Shown here one piece after another: positions 7,947 through 15,090 of a stretch of DNA of 64,000 nt. Numbering within the stretch: the first letter of the stretch is position 1; every line of letters begins with the position of its first letter. Source of the DNA: Candidatus Desulfofervidaceae bacterium (lineage in GTDB: Bacteria; Desulfobacterota; Desulfofervidia; Desulfofervidales; Desulfofervidaceae); NCBI GenBank assembly GCA_027064585.1, contig JAMOPI010000003.1, forward strand, positions 1 through 64,000, given 5' to 3'. Position numbers and translations under genes: made by a program. The notes under the pieces were generated by a model that saw only the letters and a list, made by a program, of their open reading frames with translations, was not told where the DNA came from and searched no databases.

Positions 7947-8957
7947 ATGGCCAAAGCACCCATGCAGATTAAAAACGACTACAAAATAAACCTCGTAGCC
8001 TCCAGCATAGCGGATTTCACAAACAGAGGCCAGGCATGGGAAGACAAAATAAAAACAGTCTTAAACGACCTGAGAGATGAAACAGGCCTGAAAACCCTGA
8101 AGGAACTGGATCAGTCAAAAATAGAGCAATACCTTGAATCCCTGCAGGACAGATTGGAAAGCGGCGACCTATCCGGAAGCGCAACCTCCACTTACATAAG
8201 TGCTTTAAACTCCATAATCGAATATGTGAACGAATACAGAAATACAGAGCTTGAAAAAATCAGTGCAGCCGCATGGGAGTTATCCCGTGGCCACCAGGAC
8301 TTTCAGGATAGATCGGTTTCAGAGCATGCCCATCAGGACTTTTTAAACTGGCTCCATCAGAAATACGAAAGCACCCAAAATGAAAACTACCTTGCCCTAG
8401 CATACTCAGTGGAACTTCAGCGGGAATTTGGCCTGCGTGCCAGAGAATCATTTGCTCTCAAAATCGCAGAAAAAGAAATAGGGGACACTCTCTCGATAAA
8501 CAAATACGACCTACCCAAAAACGCCAGGTCAAGGGAGATAGAAATCAGAATTGACTCACAAAAAGAAGCCCTCAAAGCAGCTCAAACCTTCGCCAGAGAA
8601 CACGGCTGGAAAAGCCTCATAGCCCCAAATATGTCTCTAAAAGAATGGAAAACCTTTGCTTATTCTTGCGTGCAAGAATTCAGGCAGGCCACAGGACATT
8701 CAGACTACCACTTCCACGGAGAACGCCACGCCTATGCTCATTCTCTATACTTCTCTTTATGGGAAGGAAAAACAGGGTACAAAGTAGAATGCCCGGTCGT
8801 AGTTGGCCTGGAAAAACAGGAATGGCTATCATACGCAGCAGAAAAAACAAGCATGGATGTAGAAAACATAAAGGAAATAGACAAAGAAATCAGGCTGGAA
8901 GTTAGCAAAAGCCTTGGACATAATAGAATAGACATTACAAGAACTTATTTGGGATAA
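7947..8957 (+). CDS. Tyrosine recombinase, integrase-domain (PF12835-like) family
   Basis: A 336-residue protein. The ATG at 7947 has a GGAGGAG ribosome site; the longer frame from 7854 would read through the hairpins. An N-terminal core-binding domain occupies about residues 1-115. The catalytic domain shows the first Arg in 'FGLRARESFAL', H-x-x-R as 'HGERHAYAHS', and the terminal 'LGHNRIDITRTYLG' with the nucleophilic Tyr. All core residues are present, so it looks active. This family occurs on integrative and conjugative elements. It differs from the zinc-ribbon integrase at the other end, so the element carries two unrelated recombinases; this one may resolve dimers or mark an older insertion. 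Confidence 0.75.
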   Translation: MAKAPMQIKNDYKINLVASSIADFTNRGQAWEDKIKTVLNDLRDETGLKTLKELDQSKIEQYLESLQDRLESGDLSGSATSTYISALNSIIEYVNEYRNTELEKISAAAWELSRGHQDFQDRSVSEHAHQDFLNWLHQKYESTQNENYLALAYSVELQREFGLRARESFALKIAEKEIGDTLSINKYDLPKNARSREIEIRIDSQKEALKAAQTFAREHGWKSLIAPNMSLKEWKTFAYSCVQEFRQATGHSDYHFHGERHAYAHSLYFSLWEGKTGYKVECPVVVGLEKQEWLSYAAEKTSMDVENIKEIDKEIRLEVSKSLGHNRIDITRTYLG

Positions 8958-9086
8958 AAATCTGCAAACAATCTAATGAACAATAAATCTCCCTTGTGAA
9001 AGCTTTATTTAACCCAAGATTATATGTTTTCCCTTTTCCAACCGCAAAAAAAGATTTGTGCCTCGAAAAAATTTTTAATGTTCAGA

Positions 9087-9287
9087 TGCACCGATGCACC
9101 ATTCATTATTTTTATTGACTATACCTGCAAAAGTTTGGTGCAGGAGCGCTTGCACCAATTCGCACCATTGCACCGTTTAAACTATCACCCCTTTGTTTTG
9201 GTGCGTTGGTGCAGTATGGTGCAAAGAGGGTTGCACCATTTTTTTATAGAGTTCCTCTGCGTTTTCTGGCCTTGGTGCATTGGTGCA
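9087..9287. repeat. Iteron-like array of GGTGCA/TGCACC hexamers
   Basis: Ten exact copies of GGTGCA in either orientation lie within about 200 bp, at 9087, 9095, 9137, 9151, 9169, 9208, 9218, 9232, 9274 and 9282. Two one-base variants lie at 9161 and 9200. Several are paired about 8-10 bp apart, close to one helical turn. The array runs from just past the 3' end of the helicase gene into its last codons. Such clusters at the end of a rep/primase gene are typical of replication origins of plasmids and phage satellites. Confidence 0.6.
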
Positions 9288-10301
9288 CAGAGGTATATTT
9301 TTTCTTTCTTCCACCTCCGAAGGCGCTAGCAGTGGATATAAGACATTTATACCCCCAGAAGCTATAATTGTCGCATATCTGCCTCGTCCTTCTATTTCAA
9401 CCAGCTCCTGTTCCTTTGCCTTGGCTAATCTGCGATTCAGGGCCCACTTAGATATCTGTAATATGTCCTGCAATTCTCCCTTGGACATCTTCCCACCATT
9501 TTCAAATATGATGTCAAGCATTTCCTTTACTTTAGGGTCAAAGACAGCCTCAAACAGCAAAGGCTGAAGCTCATATACGATGCGATAGTCGTCTATAGTC
9601 GCAATCACTTGTCCATGTTCGTTTTTGGGCCTCTGGTATTGGTGTAAAAGAGCAGATGCTTTAATCAGGTATAAAATTTTTTTGAAATCTCTTAAAAATC
9701 TTTCTTGATCGGTTGGAAAGCAAGAGGCAATTACATGAGCATAAGGGATAAACACGCCAACAGGCTGCAAAAGGGAATCTGCTATCTGCCAGATACGCAT
9801 TTCCTCAGTTGTTTCTTCCGATTCTTTAATGGCCAGGTAATATGCTTTTCTTGCTAGATCTGGGTTGTGTTCCAAGGAAATAACTATTACCCTAGTGCCC
9901 AGTTCAAAATCTATTTTGGTCCGTGTGGTTGTGGTAATCAGCACCATTCCGGTTGCATCTATTTCGTTTTCTCTTATGCCAATTTGTCCAGTACGGGTAT
10001 TCTTTTCTACTGTGCCTATCTTAAGCTTGCATTCTGACAACCCCGTCCTGATTGTCATGGCGGCGTCTTTTGTGCCAGGCAATTCAAATACAACCAGGAC
10101 TTTCCTTGCAAGTGGTTCAGAGCGATAAAGTAAGAAATTTGTCGTCATTCTTGTAAATTTTTCAACATCTTTAGGGTCAACAGTGGCCAGTACAGATTCA
10201 ACAAGCGCACTTTTACCAACGCTGCTTGCTCCTTGGATTATCAATCCAGTTCCTGTCTTGTTGTCTAGAAGCTTCCGACCAGTAATGATGAGCTTCGCCA
10301 A
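9177..10301 (-). CDS. Primase-associated helicase-type P-loop ATPase
   Basis: A 374-residue protein downstream of the TOPRIM primase. Walker A GASSVGKS is at residues 24-31. 'LVVFELPGTKDA' fits the Walker B strand, 'VLITTTTRTKID' the sensor-1 strand, and 'GTRVIVISL' an arginine finger region. This order is seen in helicase halves of DUF3854/primase proteins of phages and plasmids. A winged-helix-like segment 'MSKGELQDILQISKWALNRRLAKA' lies near residues 265-290. The first codon is uncertain: the TTG at 10301 is the visible start, but the frame stays open upstream into the preceding gene, so translation may be coupled to it. The C-terminal tail is encoded by the GGTGCA array. Confidence 0.65.
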   Translation of the reverse strand: MAKLIITGRKLLDNKTGTGLIIQGASSVGKSALVESVLATVDPKDVEKFTRMTTNFLLYRSEPLARKVLVVFELPGTKDAAMTIRTGLSECKLKIGTVEKNTRTGQIGIRENEIDATGMVLITTTTRTKIDFELGTRVIVISLEHNPDLARKAYYLAIKESEETTEEMRIWQIADSLLQPVGVFIPYAHVIASCFPTDQERFLRDFKKILYLIKASALLHQYQRPKNEHGQVIATIDDYRIVYELQPLLFEAVFDPKVKEMLDIIFENGGKMSKGELQDILQISKWALNRRLAKAKEQELVEIEGRGRYATIIASGGINVLYPLLAPSEVEERKNIPLCTNAPRPENAEELYKKMVQPSLHHTAPTHQNKGVIV

Positions 10302-10321
10302 TGTTCTGGCTTTTTCTCGGC

Positions 10322-11110
10322 CTACATAAAAGGCATTTGTGCCTCTATAAACTTTTGGAGCAAGGCAGGATTAGCGAGTAGTTCTTTTGCCCTGTGTTCT
10401 TCCTCCTGGGTCCACTCTTTGCTATTTTTGACTTCAGGTTTGGGTTTGAAAGCATATAAAAGGGAGAAAAAATCCTTTTTGCCCAGGCCAAGGGCTTTAG
10501 GTAAGAATGCTTGAATTAGAGTAAACTGTTCTTTGCTGAGATTAAGCTTTGATATGACTTTGATGATATCCCTTGGGTGATTTTGGGCTACTTTTGCCCA
10601 TTCCTTGGCCTTTTCACATAGTTCTTTAAAGGCCTCATGGCCTTGTTCTGCTATAAAATCGTCTACGCCGTATTTTTCTTTTGGTTTTGGTTTGGGAAGT
10701 AACACGATGTAAACATTAGCTCCCTCCAAAAAGAGGAAAAGTGAAAGCTTTAGCGCTGCCATTCGGACCTGGTAGTTGTCATAAATGTCTGGGCTGTCAT
10801 AAACTATGTGGACATTTCTTCCTCTCCAGTTAAAAACTTCTAGATCGGATGCTAGTTTGTTTTTATCAATAGTATTTGTAAAATTCCAGACCCCCGGAAG
10901 ACCAATAGCATTCCACCCATATTTACACAAACATACAGCTTTCTTTTCGCCTTCGGTAATTACCAACGGCTTATGTGGTTTTTCCCGAAGTTTCCAGATG
11001 TGGTCCAAGATGTAGGGTCTAGTGACTATCCCTGAAGGTTGTAGATACTTGACCTCTTTGTTCTCTTTTTCTACATTTATAGGTGGGGTGGGTAAAGCCT
11101 TACTCGACAA
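10322..11110 (-). CDS. DUF3854 (TOPRIM) primase, C-terminal part after a frameshift
   Basis: This frame encodes the TOPRIM core: 'LVITEGEKKAVCLCKYGWNAIGLPGVWN' holds the conserved Glu, 'VHIVYDSPD' the acidic strand, and 'YGVDDFIA' the later D-D motif. The family is the primase-like half of many phage and satellite replication proteins. The frame begins at a TTG (11110), but its first residues do not resemble a protein start. The domain's N-terminal portion is in the -1 related frame immediately upstream (11077-11322). Joined near 11085, the two give a continuous DUF3854 protein. It lies directly upstream of the helicase ATPase, as expected for a primase-helicase unit. Confidence 0.7.
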   Translation of the reverse strand: MSSKALPTPPINVEKENKEVKYLQPSGIVTRPYILDHIWKLREKPHKPLVITEGEKKAVCLCKYGWNAIGLPGVWNFTNTIDKNKLASDLEVFNWRGRNVHIVYDSPDIYDNYQVRMAALKLSLFLFLEGANVYIVLLPKPKPKEKYGVDDFIAEQGHEAFKELCEKAKEWAKVAQNHPRDIIKVISKLNLSKEQFTLIQAFLPKALGLGKKDFFSLLYAFKPKPEVKNSKEWTQEEEHRAKELLANPALLQKFIEAQMPFM

Positions 11111-11322
11111 AATCGGGCCCGGGGATATGGAATGACCAGGAAAGTCTCACACTCCCGGGCCAGGTCATGTTTTTTAAACTTTGCAGAACCAAGCAGTTCA
11201 AAAAGCCTTTTTCTCTTTTCTTCTTCACTGCCCTTCAGTTCATACCAACCCAGGGCTTCTACCTCCGGGCCAGAAAGCCCGGATTTTTCCAGGTCTGCTT
11301 TGATTACTTCGCTTGTTATCAT
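11077..11322 (-). CDS. DUF3854 primase, N-terminal part (frame-shifted from the following piece)
   Basis: Eighty-one residues from the ATG at 11322, which has an AGGAGGTG ribosome site. 'LEKSGLSGPEVEALGWYEL' and 'FLVIPYPRARFCRVRLYPP' are the start of DUF3854 domains, which continue as '..KYLQPSG..' in the next frame. The reading frame ends at TAA about 30 nt into the overlap. A -1 shift around the C-rich stretch CCCACCCCACC would restore the full-length protein. Decay, an assembly error or programmed frameshifting cannot be distinguished from one sequence. The start nearly abuts the AlpA-like gene, so the two are co-transcribed. Confidence 0.65.
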   Translation of the reverse strand: MITSEVIKADLEKSGLSGPEVEALGWYELKGSEEEKRKRLFELLGSAKFKKHDLARECETFLVIPYPRARFCRVRLYPPHL

Positions 11323-11324
11323 TT

Positions 11325-11564
11325 TTATTCACCTCCTTTCAATTCACGAATTCGCTGGGCCCTCTTTTCGCTTTCCACAATTGCCCTTTCCACTTCCTCT
11401 CGCCAGACATCCGCTCTGATGTAAAGCTTCCCGAAAATGCGAACAAAAAGCCTTGGGCACTTTCCGATTGAATGCCACTTCCGAAGAGTGCTGGGTTTTA
11501 TCATGATCCCAGCTTGCTCAAGCGCTTTTTGATCGCCCACCCAAATGAGTTTTTCCTTTTCCAT
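11325..11564 (-). CDS. AlpA/excisionase-like small HTH DNA-binding protein
   Basis: A 79-residue protein with an AAGGAGG ribosome site. 'IKPSTLRKWHSIGKCPRLFVRIFGKLYIRADVWREEVERAI' matches the MerR-like winged helix of AlpA/Xis proteins: recognition helix, 'wing' and a C-terminal helix. In satellites such genes activate excision or the primase operon. Here it is the first gene of the replication operon (it, primase, ATPase) and lies just downstream of the 38-bp dyad, a plausible binding site for it or for a repressor. Function is inferred from family and position. Confidence 0.7.
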   Translation of the reverse strand: MEKEKLIWVGDQKALEQAGIMIKPSTLRKWHSIGKCPRLFVRIFGKLYIRADVWREEVERAIVESEKRAQRIRELKGGE

Positions 11565-11881
11565 CTTCCTGCCTCCTTATGATTTGTTTTTCTCTCTATT
11601 TATTTAATGGGGAGGCAGTAAAATTTTGGGGATGGAGGTGAAGAAGTATAGAAAATGATTACTTGTCGTTACTCTCAACTAAAATTGCAGGGCTACAATT
11701 TCCGTTCAGCTAAAGATATTTTCAAAAAAAGAAAAAACAGGGTGTCCCGCGGTAAACAGTGAGTTATGTGGAAAACACTTTTACCAATTCGTCTCAAATG
11801 AGACAAACTGGTAAAAATAATTCAGAAATACCTGAAAACAATCCCACTGAGGGCTACCTTTGCCTAAAAAATGAATGACAA
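11565..11881. other. Control region between replication and toxin-antitoxin genes
   Basis: No gene is visible in 317 bp. It holds the 38-bp dyad (11779-11816) and should carry the promoter of the leftward replication operon. No clear sigma-70 pair stands out. Confidence 0.4.
11779..11816. promoter_or_regulatory. 38-bp dyad-symmetric site, candidate operator or origin element
   Basis: TTTTACCA (11779-11786) mirrors TGGTAAAA (11809-11816), and GTCTCA (11791-11796) mirrors TGAGAC (11799-11804) around an AA centre. Sixteen of 19 position pairs are complementary. The two-layer symmetry suggests a dimer-of-dimers site rather than a terminator, since no T-run follows. Confidence 0.65.
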
Positions 11882-12082
11882 TTAGAGTGGAGAAAGTTTA
11901 TTAGGATTATTTTTTGGGGATTTTACATCAAAGACTTCATCTCTTGAAAGGGTTCTCACTTTGTCAAGCTCTATGTCTTGTTTTCTTTCTAAAAGCTCCT
12001 TGTCTTCTCCTTTAAGCACAAGAGAAAGTGTCTCTATGTCTTCTTTGCTCATGTTGCTAATGATTTTTGCCAGATCTTCCAT
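11882..12082 (-). CDS. Small acidic/lysine-rich hypothetical protein
   Basis: Sixty-six residues, mostly helical: 'MEDLAKIISNMSKEDIETLSLVL' then a charged tail with 'LSRDEVFDV'. I do not recognise the family. The size, helical N-terminus and neighbourhood (HicB and a PIN antitoxin) would suit an orphan antitoxin. The ribosome site is weak. Confidence 0.4.
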   Translation of the reverse strand: MEDLAKIISNMSKEDIETLSLVLKGEDKELLERKQDIELDKVRTLSRDEVFDVKSPKNNPNKLSPL

Positions 12083-12109
12083 GTTAATATTTAGAGTTAT
12101 GTCTGACTT

Positions 12110-12325
12110 CTAAAGGTTTACCTCTACCTGGTAAGCCATACTATTGCTTACAGGAATTGGCATATTTTCAGCCTTTAGCCCTTCCAGGTGAAATTTAATA
12201 GCTTCACGCATATTTTGAATTGTCTCTTCAACCGTTTTGCCTGTGGCAACACAACCAGGTAAATCAGGGCAATAAGCAGAGTAGTTACCGTTGGCCTTTT
12301 CTATTATGACGGTATATTTAAGCAT
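12110..12325 (-). CDS. HicB-family antitoxin-like protein, no HicA partner
   Basis: Seventy-one residues with the partial RNase H-like HicB fold: 'YTVIIEKANGNYSAYCPDLPGCVATGKTVEETIQNMREAI', the usual Y-x-A-x-x-P-D-L-P-G-C core. There is no C-terminal HTH or RHH extension, and no HicA gene adjoins it, unlike the complete pair at 61.6-62.1 kb. It may be a solitary antitoxin that counters a toxin elsewhere. Confidence 0.8.
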   Translation of the reverse strand: MLKYTVIIEKANGNYSAYCPDLPGCVATGKTVEETIQNMREAIKFHLEGLKAENMPIPVSNSMAYQVEVNL

Positions 12326-12388
12326 TTTACTTCCCTCCCTTCAAACCTGCCTGTTTTAATCAGGGACGACTAAATAAAGTAGAAAAAT

Positions 12389-12592
12389 TTATTGGGTTTG
12401 GTTTTTCCTGAATTCCATTGCTTCTTTGCTCAATTCTTCCACTTTTTTATCTTTCCATAAATCCCGCTGCCACTTGGTGTAATCAAAGGGTTCTCTTTTT
12501 ATCAAAGAAATAAATCTCTCTGCTTCCACTTTGCCAAGCTCTTTTAACAGCACTTCCATGCCTTTTATTTTTAATTCTGTATCGGTTCTCAT
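12389..12592 (-). CDS. Antitoxin partner of the PIN toxin
   Basis: Sixty-seven residues, highly charged and helical ('ELKIKGMEVLLKELGKVEAERFISLIKREPFDYTKWQRDLW'). It starts in a 4-nt overlap with the end of the PIN gene. This pattern is common as the small partner directly downstream of VapC-like PIN genes. The toxin-first order is the reverse of classical vapBC. Confidence 0.6.
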   Translation of the reverse strand: MRTDTELKIKGMEVLLKELGKVEAERFISLIKREPFDYTKWQRDLWKDKKVEELSKEAMEFRKNQTQ

Positions 12593-13035
12593 ATTTCCTC
12601 CAGAATTTTCAAAAATTTAATTGGGTCTACTGCTGTGATTTCCCTAAGTTTTTCAATCTTCTTTAAAATTTTGTCATCTGTGGTTATGAAATAATCAGCT
12701 TTGCCTTCTATTGCACATGCAACATGCAGCGCATCTTTGGCTTTCAAGCCATAGCTGACCAATTCTTTTGCTTTTTGCAAAACTCTTTCATTTTCTTCAA
12801 TATCTAATATCGCAAATTGCTTCCATTCCCGAATAGCGTTTTTTCTCTCTTCAAAGGGATTCTGTTCGTTTTCATAATCTAGGATATATGACCATAAAAC
12901 TTTTAACCTGCCTTCAATGATTTTGTTTTGAATGTAAAGCTTTGCCTCCGTTTCAAGTTTTATCCGAATTGAAGATTGATCGTCAAATGGACGATTAAAC
13001 ACACAATTATCAAGATAAACCACTATATCTTTCAT
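12589..13035 (-). CDS. PIN-domain ribonuclease toxin (VapC-like)
   Basis: A 148-residue PIN domain. Acidic metal ligands are visible: 'VYLDNCVFNRPFDD' at the N-terminus, a Glu in the middle, 'LKAKDALHVACA' and 'ADYFITTDDKIL' near the end. It probably cleaves RNA when free of its partner. Its ATG overlaps the integrase stop (TAATG), so toxin synthesis depends on integrase translation. The coupling suggests it stabilises the element against loss. Confidence 0.8.
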   Translation of the reverse strand: MKDIVVYLDNCVFNRPFDDQSSIRIKLETEAKLYIQNKIIEGRLKVLWSYILDYENEQNPFEERKNAIREWKQFAILDIEENERVLQKAKELVSYGLKAKDALHVACAIEGKADYFITTDDKILKKIEKLREITAVDPIKFLKILEEI

Positions 13036-14183
13036 TATTTTAGTCTAACAACTCCGGTTTCTTTTTTCAACATTTTTTGCAGACCTTTAACCGCCTCTCT
13101 TTTCGTATCTGGTATTAAATGGCTGTATCGTTCGGTCATAGCTAAAGTTTTGTGACCTAAAAGCTCTTTTATTACATGTAAAGGTGTCCCCTGGATCGCC
13201 AGCCAGCTTGCGAATGTGTGGCGGAGAGTATGGAAAACGACTTTTTGCCTTGGGTCTGAAACACCATCGTTCAGCCCCAAGCTGTCCACTATTTCTTTAA
13301 AGAAGTGGGATATTTCCTGCACTTTAGTTTTGTAACTTGGGAAGATGTGCTCATCAGGCTGTCCTTTTTCTTTTTCCTGGAATATTTTTATAACCTCTTC
13401 GGTCATATAGGCCGCGCGATTGGTTTTGTTCTTGGGGTCTTTCACATAGATTATTTCGTTCTCTAAATCTATATCTGCCCAGGTTAAGTTAATTATCTCG
13501 CTGGCTCTTAGCCCGCAATATAAAGCAAGGGTGCATATTTCATACATCTGTTTACTTCTTTTTTGGCTCTCCTCTAGAACCATCTTAGCTTCTTCTGGCG
13601 ATAGGAAACGAATGCGTCTGTTATCTGTCTTGGGCTTGCTAACTTTTGAAACAGGGTTATCCCCCTTATAAATATCCCACAATATAGCCTTATTGAAAGC
13701 TTGTCTTACAATAGCAAGGGCATATTCAATGGTTCTGGGTGCTTTGCCGGCGTCTTTCATCACTTTTTTCATTCTTTCAAGGACAAAAGGAGATACATCT
13801 TTCAATGGTTTATTCCCGATTGTAGGCTTTATCCACAGCCGATAAATACTCTCCTCTCTGGCATAGCTTGAACTGGCTTTATTTTCCTTTGCCCAGGGTA
13901 GGTATTTCTTTTCCATGTATTCGGGGAAAGGGGTATTTTCCTTTCTGGCCTGTCTTCTATCATAATAATCGCCAGCTACTAATTCAGATTTGATTTTGCT
14001 TTCTATCTGTCTGGCTAACTCAAGACTGCCGGGCACCGTCTTGCATATTCGTCTACCGTTTACCATCACTCGCACATAGTATACTTTACCATGTTTCGGA
14101 ACGACAGCTCCACATTTAGGGCATTTCTTATGCTTTAAAGCAAAAGTGTTTTTGCATTTCTGACATAGATAGTTGACAGCCAT
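13035..14183 (-). CDS. Tyrosine integrase with N-terminal zinc ribbon
   Basis: A 382-residue site-specific recombinase from the ATG at 14183, with GAGGA upstream; an upstream extension to 14231 would start inside the 20-bp repeat. Residues about 4-30 form a four-cysteine zinc ribbon (C-x2-C and C-P-K-C-G). The arm/AP2-like and core-binding domains follow. The catalytic domain has Arg in 'YCGLRASEIINL', H-x-x-R 'HTLRHTF', 'LGHKTLAMTERYSHL' with the Tyr nucleophile. Its position, about 170 bp from the right-end tRNA repeat and reading away from it, makes it the enzyme that inserted the element at tRNA-Leu. Confidence 0.88.
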   Translation of the reverse strand: MAVNYLCQKCKNTFALKHKKCPKCGAVVPKHGKVYYVRVMVNGRRICKTVPGSLELARQIESKIKSELVAGDYYDRRQARKENTPFPEYMEKKYLPWAKENKASSSYAREESIYRLWIKPTIGNKPLKDVSPFVLERMKKVMKDAGKAPRTIEYALAIVRQAFNKAILWDIYKGDNPVSKVSKPKTDNRRIRFLSPEEAKMVLEESQKRSKQMYEICTLALYCGLRASEIINLTWADIDLENEIIYVKDPKNKTNRAAYMTEEVIKIFQEKEKGQPDEHIFPSYKTKVQEISHFFKEIVDSLGLNDGVSDPRQKVVFHTLRHTFASWLAIQGTPLHVIKELLGHKTLAMTERYSHLIPDTKREAVKGLQKMLKKETGVVRLK

Positions 14184-14207
14184 TTCTATCCTCTGTTGTT
14201 TCTTTCC

Positions 14208-14227
14208 AGTGGCCAAATAGTGGCCAA
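14208..14227 (+). repeat. 20-bp direct repeat near the right attachment site
   Basis: Identical to 6346-6365. GGTAAAA motifs also lie next to both copies. It overlaps the integrase leader, so it could autoregulate integrase as well as bind it. Confidence 0.6.
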
Positions 14228-14352
14228 TCAAGTATCCATTTCCTCACCACTCTATCATAAAAAAGTAAATTTTGTCAATCGTATTTTTGCCTATATTATG
14301 GGAAGTTAGTAAAAGCAGGCAAAAAATGGTAAAAGATAGAAAATGAAATTTA

Positions 14353-14415
14353 AAGGGACTTAAAATCCCTTGGGGCCTTGTCCCCGTGTGGGTTCAAGTC
14401 CCACCCCGGGCACCA
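14353..14415 (+). repeat. Attachment repeat attR (partial tRNA-Leu)
   Basis: A copy of the tRNA-Leu 3' half from the anticodon stem through CCA, lacking the acceptor 5' strand and D-arm, so it is not a functional tRNA. The variable arm is GGGG/CCCC with a CCTTGT loop, against GGGC/GCCC with CTCTGT in the intact gene. Confidence 0.9.
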
Positions 14416-14683
14416 TTTTTAGATGATTTCTCAATTTGTCCCATTTCCCTACTTCAAGATATAAGGCAGGACATTATATCCTCTTGAAAATTCATTTTTT
14501 CTGGCGGGGATAAATCCCTCTCTCTCTACAAAAGATGGAAAGATTTACGCAATCGCCTAACATTAAATGACGTTGCCAGTAGCTTTTTGCTATTTTAAAT
14601 GACAAAAATTTGCTCTTGATTGTTTTTTTATCTTCATTAAAATGGAAATTGGTTGATTTTCAAAAAATCAGGGGGAGCAAATC

Positions 14684-14933
14684 ATGCAAATCATAATTCC
14701 TGACGAAATAGCCGAAGAAATAAAAATTCCAGGTGATAGACTAGAAAAGGAGTTAAAAAAAGGAACTTGCGTTTACCCTATATGCCAAAGGACTTGCTTC
14801 TATGGGCACGGCAAGGAAACTTTGTAAATTATCTAAATGGAAGTTTTTAGAAGAACTTGCTAAAAGGGGCATTGAAAGACACTACACAGAAAAAGAACTA
14901 GAGGAAGATATAAAATATGCATGTGGTGATTAA
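14684..14933 (+). pseudogene. UPF0175-family antitoxin, frameshifted
   Basis: The ATG at 14684 follows a GGGGGAG ribosome site. The first 25 codons ('MQIIIPDEIAEEIKIPGDRLEKEL') run into a 7-A tract (14755-14761). Beyond it the sense continues in another frame: 'LYAKGLASMGTARKLCKLSKWKFLEELAKRGIERHYTEKELEEDIKYA', a UPF0175 C-terminus. A one-base change in the A tract explains the break. Confidence 0.75.
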
Positions 14934-15062
14934 TTCAGGCCCAATAATTCATTTGGCCAAGGTAGGTAGAATTGATTTAATAACTAATTTTTTTGGAAAT
15001 GTATTTATTCCTGAAGAGGTTTTAAGGAAGTCTTTATTGAAAGGCAAAAACCGAAAAGAAGT
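14917..15062 (+). pseudogene. DUF3368 (VapC-like PIN) toxin, truncated
   Basis: It starts inside the end of the UPF0175 gene, the usual order of this TA pair. 'VINSGPIIHLAKVGRIDLITNFFGNVFIPEEVLRK' is the N-terminal third of a DUF3368 toxin (about 150 residues when complete). Homology stops near 15060, where an unrelated fragment on the other strand begins. Confidence 0.75.
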
Positions 15063-15090
15063 GTCCTGCCCCCTGGGGACAGAACATAAC

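Larger units (their letters stand above)
6205..14415. mobile_element. Integrated element in tRNA-Leu, about 8.2 kb, satellite/plasmid-like
   Basis: It is bounded by the 63-bp direct repeats. It carries a tyrosine integrase at the right end, an AlpA-like HTH gene, a TOPRIM primase, a primase-type helicase ATPase, an iteron-like array, a second recombinase, and PIN and HicB genes. No capsid, terminase, tail, relaxase or type IV secretion gene was seen. The int-AlpA-primase-helicase-ori layout resembles the core of phage-inducible chromosomal islands and integrated replicons. Whether it moves with a phage or by conjugation cannot be told from the sequence. Confidence 0.85.

Noticed and set aside
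8645-8905. 86-codon frame inside the second recombinase gene
   Set aside because: It lies within the catalytic domain of the recombinase in another frame and has no ribosome site.
14353-14415. Second tRNA-Leu gene
   Set aside because: The acceptor 5' strand and D-arm are missing; only the 3' half remains.
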